Translations under genes and position numbers: made by a program
The notes under the pieces: generated by a model
Databases searched by the model: none
Seen by the model: the letters and a program-made list of their open reading frames with translations, nothing else
What the model was told of the DNA's origin: nothing
In this document: positions 41,447 to 49,546 of the stretch, one piece after another
How positions within the stretch are numbered: the stretch's first letter is position 1
Layout: every line of letters begins with the position of its first letter
From: Neoroseomonas marina
GTDB taxonomy: Bacteria > Pseudomonadota > Alphaproteobacteria > Acetobacterales > Acetobacteraceae
DNA: 64,000 bases
Assembly (NCBI RefSeq): GCF_012927745.1
Contig: NZ_JABBKX010000007.1
Coordinates: 62,001-126,000, forward strand
Direction of reading: 5' to 3'

Positions 41447-42816
41447 GCAAGACCGATCAGCGCCGGGGAGAGCCGCGCCGGGATGCGTTCGGCATCGAGC
41501 CCGATCCCCATGCGGTCGAGCCAGGCCTCGAATTCCGGCGCCGCGCGCTTGCCCAGCATCGCGCGTGCCGTCAGCCCGTCATGGAAGGAGGTCGACTGGT
41601 AGGCGAGCATCACGTCATCCGCCCCTGGCACGCCCATCACATAGGTGACGCCCGCGACGCCGAGGCATGTCAGCAGCGTGTCCATGTCGTCCTGGTCGGC
41701 CTCGGCGTGGTTCGTGTAGCAGACGTCGACACCCATCGGCAGGCCGAGAAGCTTGCCGCAGAAATGATCCTCGAGCCCGGCGCGCAGGATCTGCTTGCCG
41801 TCGAACAGGTATTCCGGCCCGATGAAGCCGACGACCGTGTTCACCAGCAGGGGCGAGAATTCGCGCGCCACGGCATAGGCACGGGCCTCGATGGTCTGCT
41901 GGTCGACGCCGTGATGCGCGTCCGCGGACAGCGCGCTGCCCTGGCCGGTCTCGAAATACATCACGTCCTCTCCGACCGTGCCGCGCTTCAGCGCTAGCGC
42001 CATCTCCCGCGCCTCCTTCAGCACGGAGAGCGACACGCCGAAGGAGGTGTTCACGCCTTCGGTCCCGCCGATCGACTGGAACACCAGGTCGACCGGCGCG
42101 CCGCGTTCCATCGCCAGCATCGTCGTCGTGACATGCGACAGCACGCAGGATTGGGTCGGGATGTCGAAGCGATCCCGCACGGTGTCGAGCATCTCGAGCA
42201 CGCGCATCACCGCCTCGACATTGTCGGTGGCGGGGTTCACGCCGATCACGGCATCCCCGGCGCCGAGCAGCAGCCCATCCAGCACCGAGGCCGCGATGCC
42301 GCGCGGATCGTCCGTCGGATGGTTCGGCTGCAGGCGGATCGACAGCGTTCCCGGCAGGCCGATGGTGTTGCGGAAGCGGGTGACGACGCGGCACTTCGCC
42401 GCGACCTGGATCAGGTCCGCGACGCGCATGATCTTGGACACCGCGGCGGCCATCTCTGGCGTCAGGCCGGGCGCGAGCGCGGTGACGGCGGCGGGATCGG
42501 CCGCCAGCAGCCAGTCGCGGAAGCCGCCGACCGTCAGGCTGCGCACCGGCGCGAAGGGCGCCGCGTCGTGGCGGTCGATGATCAGCCGCGTGACCTCGTC
42601 GGCCTCGTAGGGGATCACCGCCTCGTTGAGGAAGCGTCCGAGCGGCACGTCCGCCAGCGCCCGCTGCGCCGCGATGCGTTCGGCCGCGCTCTCGGCCGCC
42701 ACCCCGGCCAGCGCATCGCCCGAGCGCAGCGGCGTGGCGCGCGCGAGCAGCGTCCTGAGGTCCGGGAACACGTAACGTGTCCCGGCGATGTCCTGCGTGA
42801 AGCCCATGGCAGCCAT
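41443..42816 (-). CDS. eutB: Ethanolamine ammonia-lyase large subunit
   Basis: A 457-residue catalytic subunit, with the family blocks RSGDALAGVAAESAAERIAA, GIPGT-like GLPGTLSIRLQPN, QSCVLSHVTT, YFETGQGSALSA and NTVVGFIGPEYLFDG. Start placed at ATG 42816; ATG 42807 (MGFTQDIAG) is possible and the frame extends further upstream over the divergent gene. Neither start has a strong ribosome site. No cobalamin riboswitch could be recognised in the 76-nt divergent spacer. Confidence 0.97.
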   Translation of the reverse strand: MAAMGFTQDIAGTRYVFPDLRTLLARATPLRSGDALAGVAAESAAERIAAQRALADVPLGRFLNEAVIPYEADEVTRLIIDRHDAAPFAPVRSLTVGGFRDWLLAADPAAVTALAPGLTPEMAAAVSKIMRVADLIQVAAKCRVVTRFRNTIGLPGTLSIRLQPNHPTDDPRGIAASVLDGLLLGAGDAVIGVNPATDNVEAVMRVLEMLDTVRDRFDIPTQSCVLSHVTTTMLAMERGAPVDLVFQSIGGTEGVNTSFGVSLSVLKEAREMALALKRGTVGEDVMYFETGQGSALSADAHHGVDQQTIEARAYAVAREFSPLLVNTVVGFIGPEYLFDGKQILRAGLEDHFCGKLLGLPMGVDVCYTNHAEADQDDMDTLLTCLGVAGVTYVMGVPGADDVMLAYQSTSFHDGLTARAMLGKRAAPEFEAWLDRMGIGLDAERIPARLSPALIGLA

Positions 42817-42892
42817 GATGGACCGCCCGGCGCCCACCTTGCCAGCCCGTCGCCGCGCCCTAGGATGCCGGCCGGAAACTGCCGAGGAAACG

Positions 42893-43444
42893 ATGGACGC
42901 CGACGCGATCGACAAGGCCCCGGATGCCGCAGCGGCCTGGCCCGACCAGATCTACGGGCTGCTCAAGAAACATGACATACGCCAGGTCGCGCTGGTGCCG
43001 GACGCAGGGCATTCCCGCCTGATCAAGCGCTGCCTGGCCGACAACGAGATCCAGGTCACCACCCTGACGACCGAGGAGGAAGGCATCGCCCTGTTGCAGG
43101 GCGCCTGGCTCGGCGGCCAGAAGGCCGTGCTGCTGATGCAGTCCTCGGGCGTGGGCAACTGCATCAACATGCTCTCGCTGTCGCACATCCATCGCTGCCC
43201 GATGCCGATGCTGGTGACGATGCGCGGCGACTTCGGCGAGTTCAACCCGGCCCAGATCCCCATGGGCAACGCCACCCAGGCGGTGCTGGAAGCCATGGGC
43301 ACGCTGGTCAAGCGCGCCGACACGCCCGAGGACATCGCGCCCACCGTGGATGCGACCATCCGCCTCGCCTTCAACACCTTCCGCCCGACCGCGACGCTGA
43401 TCGGCCAGCGCGTCATCGGCGCCAAGACCTTCGGCAAGGACTGA
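42893..43444 (+). CDS. TPP-dependent decarboxylase, alpha subunit (sulfopyruvate/phosphonopyruvate type)
   Basis: A 183-residue protein equal to the N-terminal (PYR) domain of thiamine-diphosphate decarboxylases, like ComD of coenzyme M synthesis. The TPP-activating Glu lies in LTTEEEGIALLQGAWLGG near residue 58; MQSSGVGNCINMLSL and MRGDFGEFNPAQ are typical. Start ATG 42893 (GAGGAAA 2-8 nt upstream). It pairs with the next gene, the PP domain, 4 nt downstream. Substrate could be sulfopyruvate, phosphonopyruvate or another 3-substituted pyruvate. Confidence 0.82.
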   Translation: MDADAIDKAPDAAAAWPDQIYGLLKKHDIRQVALVPDAGHSRLIKRCLADNEIQVTTLTTEEEGIALLQGAWLGGQKAVLLMQSSGVGNCINMLSLSHIHRCPMPMLVTMRGDFGEFNPAQIPMGNATQAVLEAMGTLVKRADTPEDIAPTVDATIRLAFNTFRPTATLIGQRVIGAKTFGKD

Positions 43445-43448
43445 GACG

Positions 43449-44051
43449 ATGCTCGCGGAATCCGGAAAGCTCGACCGTCGCGAGCTCACCCGCGCCCTGC
43501 TCGAGGATCGCGGGGAGATGGTCGTCATCGCCGGCCTCGGCGCGCCGGCCTGGGACATCACGGCGGTGGGCGACCACCCGCTGAACCTGCCGCTGTGGGG
43601 CGGCATGGGGGCGGCGGCGATGATCGGCCTCGGCCTCGCCCTCGCGCAGCCCAACCGCCGCGTGCTGGTGCTGACCGGCGACGGGGAGATGCTGATGGGC
43701 ATCGGCGCGCTCGCCACCATCGCGGTGAAGAAGCCGCGCAACCTCTCGATCGTCGTGCAGGACAACGAGCATTACGGCGAGACCGGCATGCAGGAGACCG
43801 CCACCAAGCACGGCGTCGACCTGGTGGCCATGGCGAAGGGCGCGGGCTTCCCGCAGACCATGTTCGTCACCAAGCCCGGGGAAGTGCCCGCCCTGAAGGC
43901 GGCGATCCATGCCGGGAACGGTCCGTTCTTCGCGGTGGCGAAGATCGACGCCACCAGCAAGAAGCTGGTGCTGCCGCCGCGCGACGGGGCCATCATCCAG
44001 GCCCGGATGCGCGAAGCCATCCTGGGGCCGGAGGCACACCACCAGCTCTGA
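43449..44051 (+). CDS. TPP-dependent decarboxylase, beta subunit (ComE-like)
   Basis: A 200-residue PP domain with the full TPP-Mg motif GDGEMLMGIGALATIAVKK (GDG at 77-79) ending at N106 (IVVQDNEHYGETG). The ETGMQ region resembles sulfopyruvate decarboxylase beta and phosphonopyruvate decarboxylase. It acts with the alpha subunit encoded just upstream. The organism is a bacterium without methanogenic coenzyme M synthesis, so a catabolic role is more likely. Confidence 0.83.
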   Translation: MLAESGKLDRRELTRALLEDRGEMVVIAGLGAPAWDITAVGDHPLNLPLWGGMGAAAMIGLGLALAQPNRRVLVLTGDGEMLMGIGALATIAVKKPRNLSIVVQDNEHYGETGMQETATKHGVDLVAMAKGAGFPQTMFVTKPGEVPALKAAIHAGNGPFFAVAKIDATSKKLVLPPRDGAIIQARMREAILGPEAHHQL

Positions 44052-44053
44052 TC

Positions 44054-44095
44054 CCGGAGGGGTCCCGCCCCTCCGGACCACCCTGCCCAAGGCCG
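44054..44095. repeat. Intergenic hairpin element, copy B (resembles 20479-20532)
   Basis: A perfect 9-bp stem (CCGGAGGGG / CCCCTCCGG, loop TCCCG) starts 3 nt after the beta-subunit stop. The stem right arm and linker (CCGCCCCTCC, CCACCC, GCC, GGCCG in the same order) resemble copy A. Its second hairpin is degenerate. It separates the decarboxylase from the hydroxyacid dehydrogenase. Confidence 0.4.
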
Positions 44096-44143
44096 CAGCC
44101 GACGCAGAGCGGCGCGAAGCCTCCCAGACCACAGGAAACCTCC

Positions 44144-45118
44144 ATGCCGCATATCGTCTGTCTCCGCCCGCTGCACCCCGATGCGATGGAACGCCTGCGT
44201 TCCGAGCCGGGCTACACCGTCACCCTGCTCGACCCGGTGACGCCGGAGACGCTGCGCGAGCCGATGAAGACGGCCGAGGCCATTATCGTCCGCGCGACGA
44301 AGATCGATCGCGCCTTCCTGGCCAACGCCCCGATGCTGCGCATCTGCGCCCGCCACGGCGTCGGCTACGACGCGGTGGACGTGGAGGCGCTGACCGAACG
44401 CGGCATCCCGCTGACCGTCACCCCGGATGCCAACGCCGTCTCGGTCGCCGAGCACGCGATGATGCTGATGCTGACCACGGCGCGGCGGACCATCGACTAC
44501 GACCGCAACACCAAGGCGCTGGACTGGGGGCCGAAGCCCACGCTCAAGACCCTCGACCTCGCGGGCCTGACGGTGCTGGTGGTCGGCTTCGGGCGCATCG
44601 GCGGCCGCGTCGCGCGGCTCTGCCAGGCCTTCGGCATGGATGTGCTGGTGCACGATCCCTACATCCCGCAGAACACCATCAAGGGCGCCGGCTTCAAGCC
44701 GGTGAAGGTGCTGCATGAGGGCCTGGCCGCGGCCGACATCGTCACCACCCACTGCCCGTCCAACACCGAGACGCGCGCCATGGTGAACGCGTCCTTCTTC
44801 GCCGCCATGAAGCCAGGTGCCGCCTACATCAACACCGCCCGCGGCACGCTGGTGGACGAGACGGCGCTGACCAACGCGCTGAAGTCCGGCCACCTGGGTG
44901 CGGCCGGCCTCGACGTCTTCTGGGAGGAGCCGGTGACCACGAAGCTTCCCTTCCTCGACTTCCCCAACGTCGTCGTCTCGCCCCATTCGGCCGCGGCGAC
45001 CGAGCAGTCCACCCGGCGCATGGGCCTGTCCTGCGCCGAGAGCATCTTCAGCCTGTTCAAGGGAAACCTCGACCCCGACGTCGTCATCAACAAGGAGGTG
45101 CTCCGCGGCAACGCGTGA
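44144..45118 (+). CDS. D-isomer-specific 2-hydroxyacid dehydrogenase
   Basis: A 324-residue NAD-dependent enzyme of the phosphoglycerate dehydrogenase family without ACT domain. NAD site GFGRIGGRVARLC near 148; catalytic Arg in INTARGTLVDE near 234, Glu in the following segment and His in VSPHSAAATEQS near 284. As neighbour of a sulfopyruvate-decarboxylase-like pair it resembles the setting of (S)-sulfolactate dehydrogenase SlcC, which belongs to this family. D-lactate, tartronate or phosphoglycerate-like substrates remain possible. Confidence 0.85.
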   Translation: MPHIVCLRPLHPDAMERLRSEPGYTVTLLDPVTPETLREPMKTAEAIIVRATKIDRAFLANAPMLRICARHGVGYDAVDVEALTERGIPLTVTPDANAVSVAEHAMMLMLTTARRTIDYDRNTKALDWGPKPTLKTLDLAGLTVLVVGFGRIGGRVARLCQAFGMDVLVHDPYIPQNTIKGAGFKPVKVLHEGLAAADIVTTHCPSNTETRAMVNASFFAAMKPGAAYINTARGTLVDETALTNALKSGHLGAAGLDVFWEEPVTTKLPFLDFPNVVVSPHSAAATEQSTRRMGLSCAESIFSLFKGNLDPDVVINKEVLRGNA

Positions 45119-45128
45119 GCAGCACGCC

Positions 45129-46499
45129 ATGACGAACCCGCTTCTCGTCCTCGCCGACCATGCCGCCTCCTGGCGGTCCCGCGACCTGCCTCAGGACGTC
45201 GCGCACCACGCGCGGCGCGCCCTGGTGGATTGGTTCGCCGCGCTCCTCGCCGGCGCCTGGCGGGAGCCCGCGACGCTGATGTCGGCCGCCCTCGAGGACG
45301 AGACGCGGGGCGGCGGCGGGGCGGTCTGCTACGTCTCGGGCCGCCGCGTGCCGGTGCGCCACGCCGCGCTGCTGAACGGCACGGCGTCGCACACCGTCGA
45401 GTTCGACGACATCTACCGCTACGCCGTCTACCACCCGGGCTGCCCGACCATCGCCGCCGCGCTCGCGGCCGCGCAGGCGCGCGGGACGGACATGAACGGC
45501 CTGCTGCGCGCGCTCGCCGCGGGCTACGAGGTGTCCTGCCGCATCGGCCTCGCCGTGCAGCCCTCGCACTACGATTTCTGGCATACGACCGGGACCGTCG
45601 GGACCTTCGGCGCGGCGGCCTCGGTCGCGGTGCTGCTCGACTGCGACGCGAACCGCACGGCGCATGCCATCGCCACCGCCGCGACCATGGCGGGCGGGCT
45701 GCAGCAGGCCTTCCGCGGCGAGGGGATGTCGAAGCCGCTGCATCCGGGCCACGCGGCCGAGGCCGGGGCGCTCGCCGCCATGGCGGCGGCCAAGGGCATG
45801 ACCGGCGCGCTCGATGTCCTGCACGGCCCGGCGGGCTTCGCCGCGGCGACCAGCGAGGACACCGGCAAGTGGGAGAAGCCGCTCGCCAATATCGGCAAGC
45901 CCTTCGCCATCACCGACATGACCTTCAAGAACCACGGCTGCTGCGGGCACATCTTCGCAGCCCTCGACGCCGTGCGGGACCTGCATCTCGAGCACGGCTT
46001 CAGGCCGGAGGAGGTCGTCTCGGTCGCCGTCGGCGGCTACAAGGCGACCAAGGAGGTCTGCGACCGTCCGACCGCGCAGACCGAGCAGGACTGCCGCTTC
46101 TCCACCCAGTTCACCATCGCGACGATGCTGCTGCATGGCGGCGTGCGGCTGGTGGCCTTCACGCCGGACCGCCTGGCGGATCCCGCGATCCGCGCGCTGA
46201 TGGGCAAGGTGACGGTGGCACTCGATCCGGAATGCGCGGCGGCCTTCCCGTCCAAGCGGTCGGCCAAGGTGGCGATCACGCTGAAGGATGGCCGGGTGCT
46301 GTCCCGCCACCAGCACACCCGCAAGGGCGACCCGGATGCGCCGCTGTCGGACCAGGACCTGTCGGACAAGTTCCTGGAACTGACTTCGGACGCCGTCGGT
46401 GCCGCGGCGGCGAAGGCGTTGCTGGCGCAGTTGTGGGAAGGGTCGGCGCTGCCGGGGATCGTGCCCCTGGTGGCGAAGCAGGCGCGCGCGGCGGAATAG
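45129..46499 (+). CDS. MmgE/PrpD-family protein
   Basis: A 456-residue protein of the 2-methylcitrate dehydratase/iminodisuccinate-epimerase/cis-aconitate decarboxylase family. The helical domain shows LLNGTASHTVEFDDIY (near 80) and KPLHPGHAAEAGALAA (near 200); FKNHGCCGHIFAALD is near 270. It follows the hydroxyacid dehydrogenase by 10 nt and ends the cluster. Members act on substituted di- and tricarboxylates; the substrate here is unknown. Confidence 0.88.
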   Translation: MTNPLLVLADHAASWRSRDLPQDVAHHARRALVDWFAALLAGAWREPATLMSAALEDETRGGGGAVCYVSGRRVPVRHAALLNGTASHTVEFDDIYRYAVYHPGCPTIAAALAAAQARGTDMNGLLRALAAGYEVSCRIGLAVQPSHYDFWHTTGTVGTFGAAASVAVLLDCDANRTAHAIATAATMAGGLQQAFRGEGMSKPLHPGHAAEAGALAAMAAAKGMTGALDVLHGPAGFAAATSEDTGKWEKPLANIGKPFAITDMTFKNHGCCGHIFAALDAVRDLHLEHGFRPEEVVSVAVGGYKATKEVCDRPTAQTEQDCRFSTQFTIATMLLHGGVRLVAFTPDRLADPAIRALMGKVTVALDPECAAAFPSKRSAKVAITLKDGRVLSRHQHTRKGDPDAPLSDQDLSDKFLELTSDAVGAAAAKALLAQLWEGSALPGIVPLVAKQARAAE

Positions 46500-46515
46500 C
46501 CGCGGCGGATCGTGC

Positions 46516-46536
46516 GGGGGAAGGCCGGCTTCCCCC
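46516..46536. terminator. Hairpin between convergent genes
   Basis: An 8-bp stem (GGGGGAAG / CTTCCCCC, loop GCCGG) lies between the MmgE/PrpD gene and the convergent 75-aa gene. No T-run on either strand, so a weak bidirectional terminator at best. Confidence 0.4.
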
Positions 46537-46543
46537 CGCGACG

Positions 46544-46771
46544 TTACTTGCGCTTGCCGCCGACGCGCAGGATCTGCGCGATCGACAGCGCCGGCTTGCC
46601 GGACGCCTTCGCGATCTCGTTGTCCTGTTCCTGGATCACCTTGCGCGCGGGCTCGTCGCCGTCGAGCCCGCCGAGGATCTCGGCCGGGACCTTGCGGTTC
46701 GAACGGCGGCTGCCGTCCTCGTAGATCACGTCGAACAGCACGAAACTGGCTTTGCTGGCGGGCTTGGCCAT
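46544..46771 (-). CDS. Conserved small protein, 75 aa, hypothetical
   Basis: A 75-residue soluble protein with an N-terminal beta-rich part (SKASFVLFDVIYEDGSRRSNRKV) and a C-terminal helix (DEPARKVIQEQDNEIAKASGK). I do not recognise a named domain, though the composition is that of a real, folded protein. The start ATG 46771 has GGAGAG 9 nt upstream. It is followed upstream, 23 nt away, by another small gene on the same strand. Confidence 0.75.
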   Translation of the reverse strand: MAKPASKASFVLFDVIYEDGSRRSNRKVPAEILGGLDGDEPARKVIQEQDNEIAKASGKPALSIAQILRVGGKRK

Positions 46772-46794
46772 CGGGGGCTCTCCTCCGCGGCGCG

Positions 46795-46968
46795 TCAGTC
46801 GCGCGCGGGCTTGTCTGTCAGGTGTTCGGTCTCGGGCTCGTCGGCCTGGCCGGATGCCTTGCGCCTGGCGACCGCTTCCTCGCGTTCGCGCAGCTTGGCG
46901 TCCTTCTTGGCCTGCTTGGCCCGGTTCACGTCAGCACGCTGCTGACCGTAGTTCGGCTTGCGGGCCAC
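46795..46968 (-). CDS. Small highly charged protein, 57 aa, GTG start
   Basis: A short gene with GTG start at 46968 (GGAG 9 nt upstream) encoding a 57-residue lysine/arginine/glutamate-rich protein: VARKPNYGQQRADVNRAKQA, then a KKDAKLREREEAVARRK helix and an acidic tail ending TDKPARD. Similar small charged proteins occur in other alphaproteobacteria as far as I recall; function unknown. It lies between the cold-shock gene and the 75-aa gene, all on the minus strand, possibly one transcript. Confidence 0.65.
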   Translation of the reverse strand: MARKPNYGQQRADVNRAKQAKKDAKLREREEAVARRKASGQADEPETEHLTDKPARD

Positions 46969-47027
46969 GGGTCTGCTCCGGGTCTGGAAAGGTGAAAGGG
47001 CGGCCCGGAGGCCGCCCTCGCAGTGGC

Positions 47028-47234
47028 TCAGGCGAGGCGGAGGTTGCCCGCCGAGATCTTGCCCTGCTGGCCGCGCTGCAGCTCGAACTCGACCTTGTCG
47101 CCTTCGTTCAGGCCGTTGAGGCCCGAGCGCTGCACGTCGCTGATGTGGACGAACACGTCCTTGCTGCCGTCCTCAGGCTGGATGAAGCCATAGCCCTTGG
47201 TCGCGTTGAACCACTTCACGGTACCGATGCTCAT
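47028..47234 (-). CDS. Cold-shock protein (CspA family)
   Basis: A 68-residue single-stranded nucleic-acid-binding OB-fold protein. RNP1 is KGYGFIQP and RNP2 VFVHIS; GTVKWFN begins the domain. Start ATG 47234 with GGAGA 8 nt upstream. The leader is long (up to 222 nt) and structured, as in many csp mRNAs. Confidence 0.96.
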   Translation of the reverse strand: MSIGTVKWFNATKGYGFIQPEDGSKDVFVHISDVQRSGLNGLNEGDKVEFELQRGQQGKISAGNLRLA

Positions 47235-47296
47235 GCCGATGTCTCCGGGTTGAGCGTTGCCGTCGCGCGACATGCGCGACTGCTGCCGACTGCACT

Positions 47297-47323
47297 GGCG
47301 CAGGGCGGCGTTGCCGCCGCGCC
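47297..47323 (-). promoter_or_regulatory. Structured leader of the cold-shock mRNA
   Basis: In the csp leader, 63-89 nt before the start, an 11-bp stem forms (GGCGC and GGCGGC pairing GCCGCC and GCGCC, GTT-type loop, two-base bulge). A second hairpin of 8 bp (47410-47417 with 47423-47430) lies near the distal end, just past the upstream gene's stop. Temperature-dependent folding is a possible role, by analogy with cspA leaders. Confidence 0.4.
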
Positions 47324-47456
47324 AAGCGCGACGGGCCAGCCATCGCTGAGGCTCAACCATAGGAAAGGCACGGAGAGCGGGTCCGCGGAACGGACCGGAC
47401 GAGGTGACGCGGAAGGCTATGCGCCTTCCGGTACCCGAAAGCAAATCCAATTCGCG

Positions 47457-48425
47457 TCAGCCCGCCCGCGCACCGGTTGCGCGCAGGATCGGAAGCCAGC
47501 GCTGCATCTCCGCTTTCAGGAAGTTGCGCAGCGCCGCGGCGTCGCCCGCGCGCGGTTCCACGCCGCGATCCGCGTAACGTTGCTGGATGGCAGGATCGGC
47601 CAGCACCGCGAGCGTCGCTGCCGACACCTGCTGCAGGATGGCCGGCGGCGTGCCCATCGGCGCATAGATCGCCTGCCAGGACGATGCCTCGTAGCCCTCG
47701 ACGCCCGCTTCCTGCAGCGTCGGCAGGTCGGGCAGCATCCGCGACCGGCGTGCCGTCGTCACCGCGAGGCCGCGCGCGCGACCGTCCTGCATCATCGGCG
47801 CGAGCAACGTCTGACTGTCGATCATGAAGTCGACACGCCCGGCGACGAAATCCGTCACCGCCGCGGGCGTGCCGCGATACTGCACGATGGTGAAATCGAC
47901 GCCCGCGAGCTTCTTCAGCAATTCGCCCGCGAGATGCGACGCCGCGCCGATGCCGGTCGTCGCGAAATTCGCATCTCCGCGCTTCGATCGCAGCCAGGCC
48001 AGCAGCGAGGGCACGTCGTTCGCCGGCACCGCCGGGTGCACCGCGACGAGAAAGGGCTGCTCGCCCACCAGCGCGACCGGCGCGAAGTCAGTCACCGGAT
48101 CGATCCCGGAATCCGCGAAAAGGGCGGGGATCACCGCGTGCGCCGCGCCGTTCAGAAGCAACGTGTGACCATCCGCGGGCGCCCGGGCCACGGCACGCGC
48201 GCCGATGGTGCTGCCGGCGCCGGGCGTGTTCTCGATGACGATGGGCTGGCCGAGGCGCTGCGACAGCGGCTCGGCCACGATCCGCGCCACCACGTCGATG
48301 ATCCCGCCGGCGGCGAAGGGCACGACCATGCGGATCGGCCGGTTCGGATAGCCGCCCTGGGCGCGGGCGATGGCCGGTGCCGCCAGCAGCGCGGCGGCGG
48401 CAAGAAGGCTGCGACGATCGGCCAT
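47457..48425 (-). CDS. Bug-family (TctC-type) periplasmic binding protein
   Basis: A 322-residue binding protein with signal peptide (RRSLLAAAALLAAPAIARAQ) and family blocks RPIRMVVPFAAGGIIDVVAR, VIENTPGAGSTIG and TGIGAASHLAGELL. It should bind a carboxylate in the periplasm. Membrane subunits are absent. It follows a second Bug protein gene by 87 nt on the same strand but the two are clearly diverged. Confidence 0.9.
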   Translation of the reverse strand: MADRRSLLAAAALLAAPAIARAQGGYPNRPIRMVVPFAAGGIIDVVARIVAEPLSQRLGQPIVIENTPGAGSTIGARAVARAPADGHTLLLNGAAHAVIPALFADSGIDPVTDFAPVALVGEQPFLVAVHPAVPANDVPSLLAWLRSKRGDANFATTGIGAASHLAGELLKKLAGVDFTIVQYRGTPAAVTDFVAGRVDFMIDSQTLLAPMMQDGRARGLAVTTARRSRMLPDLPTLQEAGVEGYEASSWQAIYAPMGTPPAILQQVSAATLAVLADPAIQQRYADRGVEPRAGDAAALRNFLKAEMQRWLPILRATGARAG

Positions 48426-48512
48426 GGCTGCGGGCTCCCGGGATGCTCTCCCGATGCTAGGCGCCCCCCGCCACGCTGGACAGGCCCCGCGCGGGGCCCG
48501 TCCGACACGCGC

Positions 48513-49490
48513 TCAATCGAGTCGGATGTTCGCGTTGCGCACCAGCGCCGAGTAGCGTTCGGCATCGTTGCGGAGCATCGCCGCCGCCTGCTGCTGCGTG
48601 CCGCCGCCGACCAGGAAGCCGGCGTCGACGATGCGCCGGCGCAGTTCCTGGTTCCGGTAGGCCTTGTTCACCGCGGCCACCCAGCGGTCGGCGATCGGCT
48701 GCGGGATGCCGGGCGGGGCCATCATCATGTACCAGACCACGGCGTCGAAGCCGGGGAAGCCGAGTTCCGCGACGGTCGGCGTCTCCGGCAGCCATTCCAC
48801 GCGCTCGGGCATCGTCACCGCCAGCGCGCGGACCGCGCCCGAGCGGATATGCGGCAGGTAGGTCGGGAAGGTGTCGATCGCGAGGTCGATGCGCCCGGCG
48901 AGGATCTCGTTCACCGCCTGGCCCGTGCCGCGGAAGGGCACATGCGTCATGCGCACGCCCGCCTGGGAGGCCAGCAGTTCCGCCGCCAGGTGCTGCTGCG
49001 TCGCGACGCCCGAGGAGGAGTAGTTCAGGTCCCCCGGCTTCTGCCGCGCGCGTTCCAGCAGGTCCGGCAGGGTGCGGGACGGCGAGTTCGCCGGCACGAC
49101 GCAGACCAGCGGCACCGTCGCGGCATGGACCACGGCGGTCTGGTCGCGATGGATGTCGAAGGGCGGCGGCGACATCAGCGGCGGCACCACGGCCGAGGCG
49201 CTGATCGTCGTCATCAGCATGGTGTAGCCGTCCGGCCGCGCGCGGGACAGCGCCAGCACCGCGAGCGTGCCCGAGGCGCCGGGCCGGTTCTCCACCGCGA
49301 TCGCCTGGCCGAACTCCTCCTGCAGCGCGGGGGCGAGGAAGCGGGCGATGATGTCCGTCCCCCCGCCGGGCGCGAAGCCGACCAGCAGGGTGATGGGGCG
49401 GCTCGGATAGGCCTGGGCGAGCGCCGGCGCGGGCAGCAGCGGCATGAGCGCGGCCGCGCCCAGCGCGCGACGGCCGATGGTCATGGTCAT
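48513..49490 (-). CDS. Bug-family (TctC-type) periplasmic binding protein
   Basis: A 325-residue binding protein with signal peptide (IGRRALGAAALMPLLPAPALAQ), RPITLLVGFAPGGGTDIIARF, VENRPGASGTLA and YSSSGVATQQHLAAE. Start ATG 49490 (AAGGAAA upstream); ATG 49484 is also in frame. It lies 56 nt after the enoyl-CoA hydratase gene and probably shares its transcript, suggesting import of an acid that enters CoA-dependent breakdown. Confidence 0.9.
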   Translation of the reverse strand: MTMTIGRRALGAAALMPLLPAPALAQAYPSRPITLLVGFAPGGGTDIIARFLAPALQEEFGQAIAVENRPGASGTLAVLALSRARPDGYTMLMTTISASAVVPPLMSPPPFDIHRDQTAVVHAATVPLVCVVPANSPSRTLPDLLERARQKPGDLNYSSSGVATQQHLAAELLASQAGVRMTHVPFRGTGQAVNEILAGRIDLAIDTFPTYLPHIRSGAVRALAVTMPERVEWLPETPTVAELGFPGFDAVVWYMMMAPPGIPQPIADRWVAAVNKAYRNQELRRRIVDAGFLVGGGTQQQAAAMLRNDAERYSALVRNANIRLD

Positions 49491-49546
49491 GGGGTTTCCT
49501 TCCTCGGCAGGTGCGGCGGCCCTCTGCGGGGCCGTCCGCCTCGGGC

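Noticed and set aside
42817-42892. Cobalamin riboswitch before eutB
   Set aside because: The divergent spacer is only 76 nt and shows no B12-box-like sequence; too short for the element.
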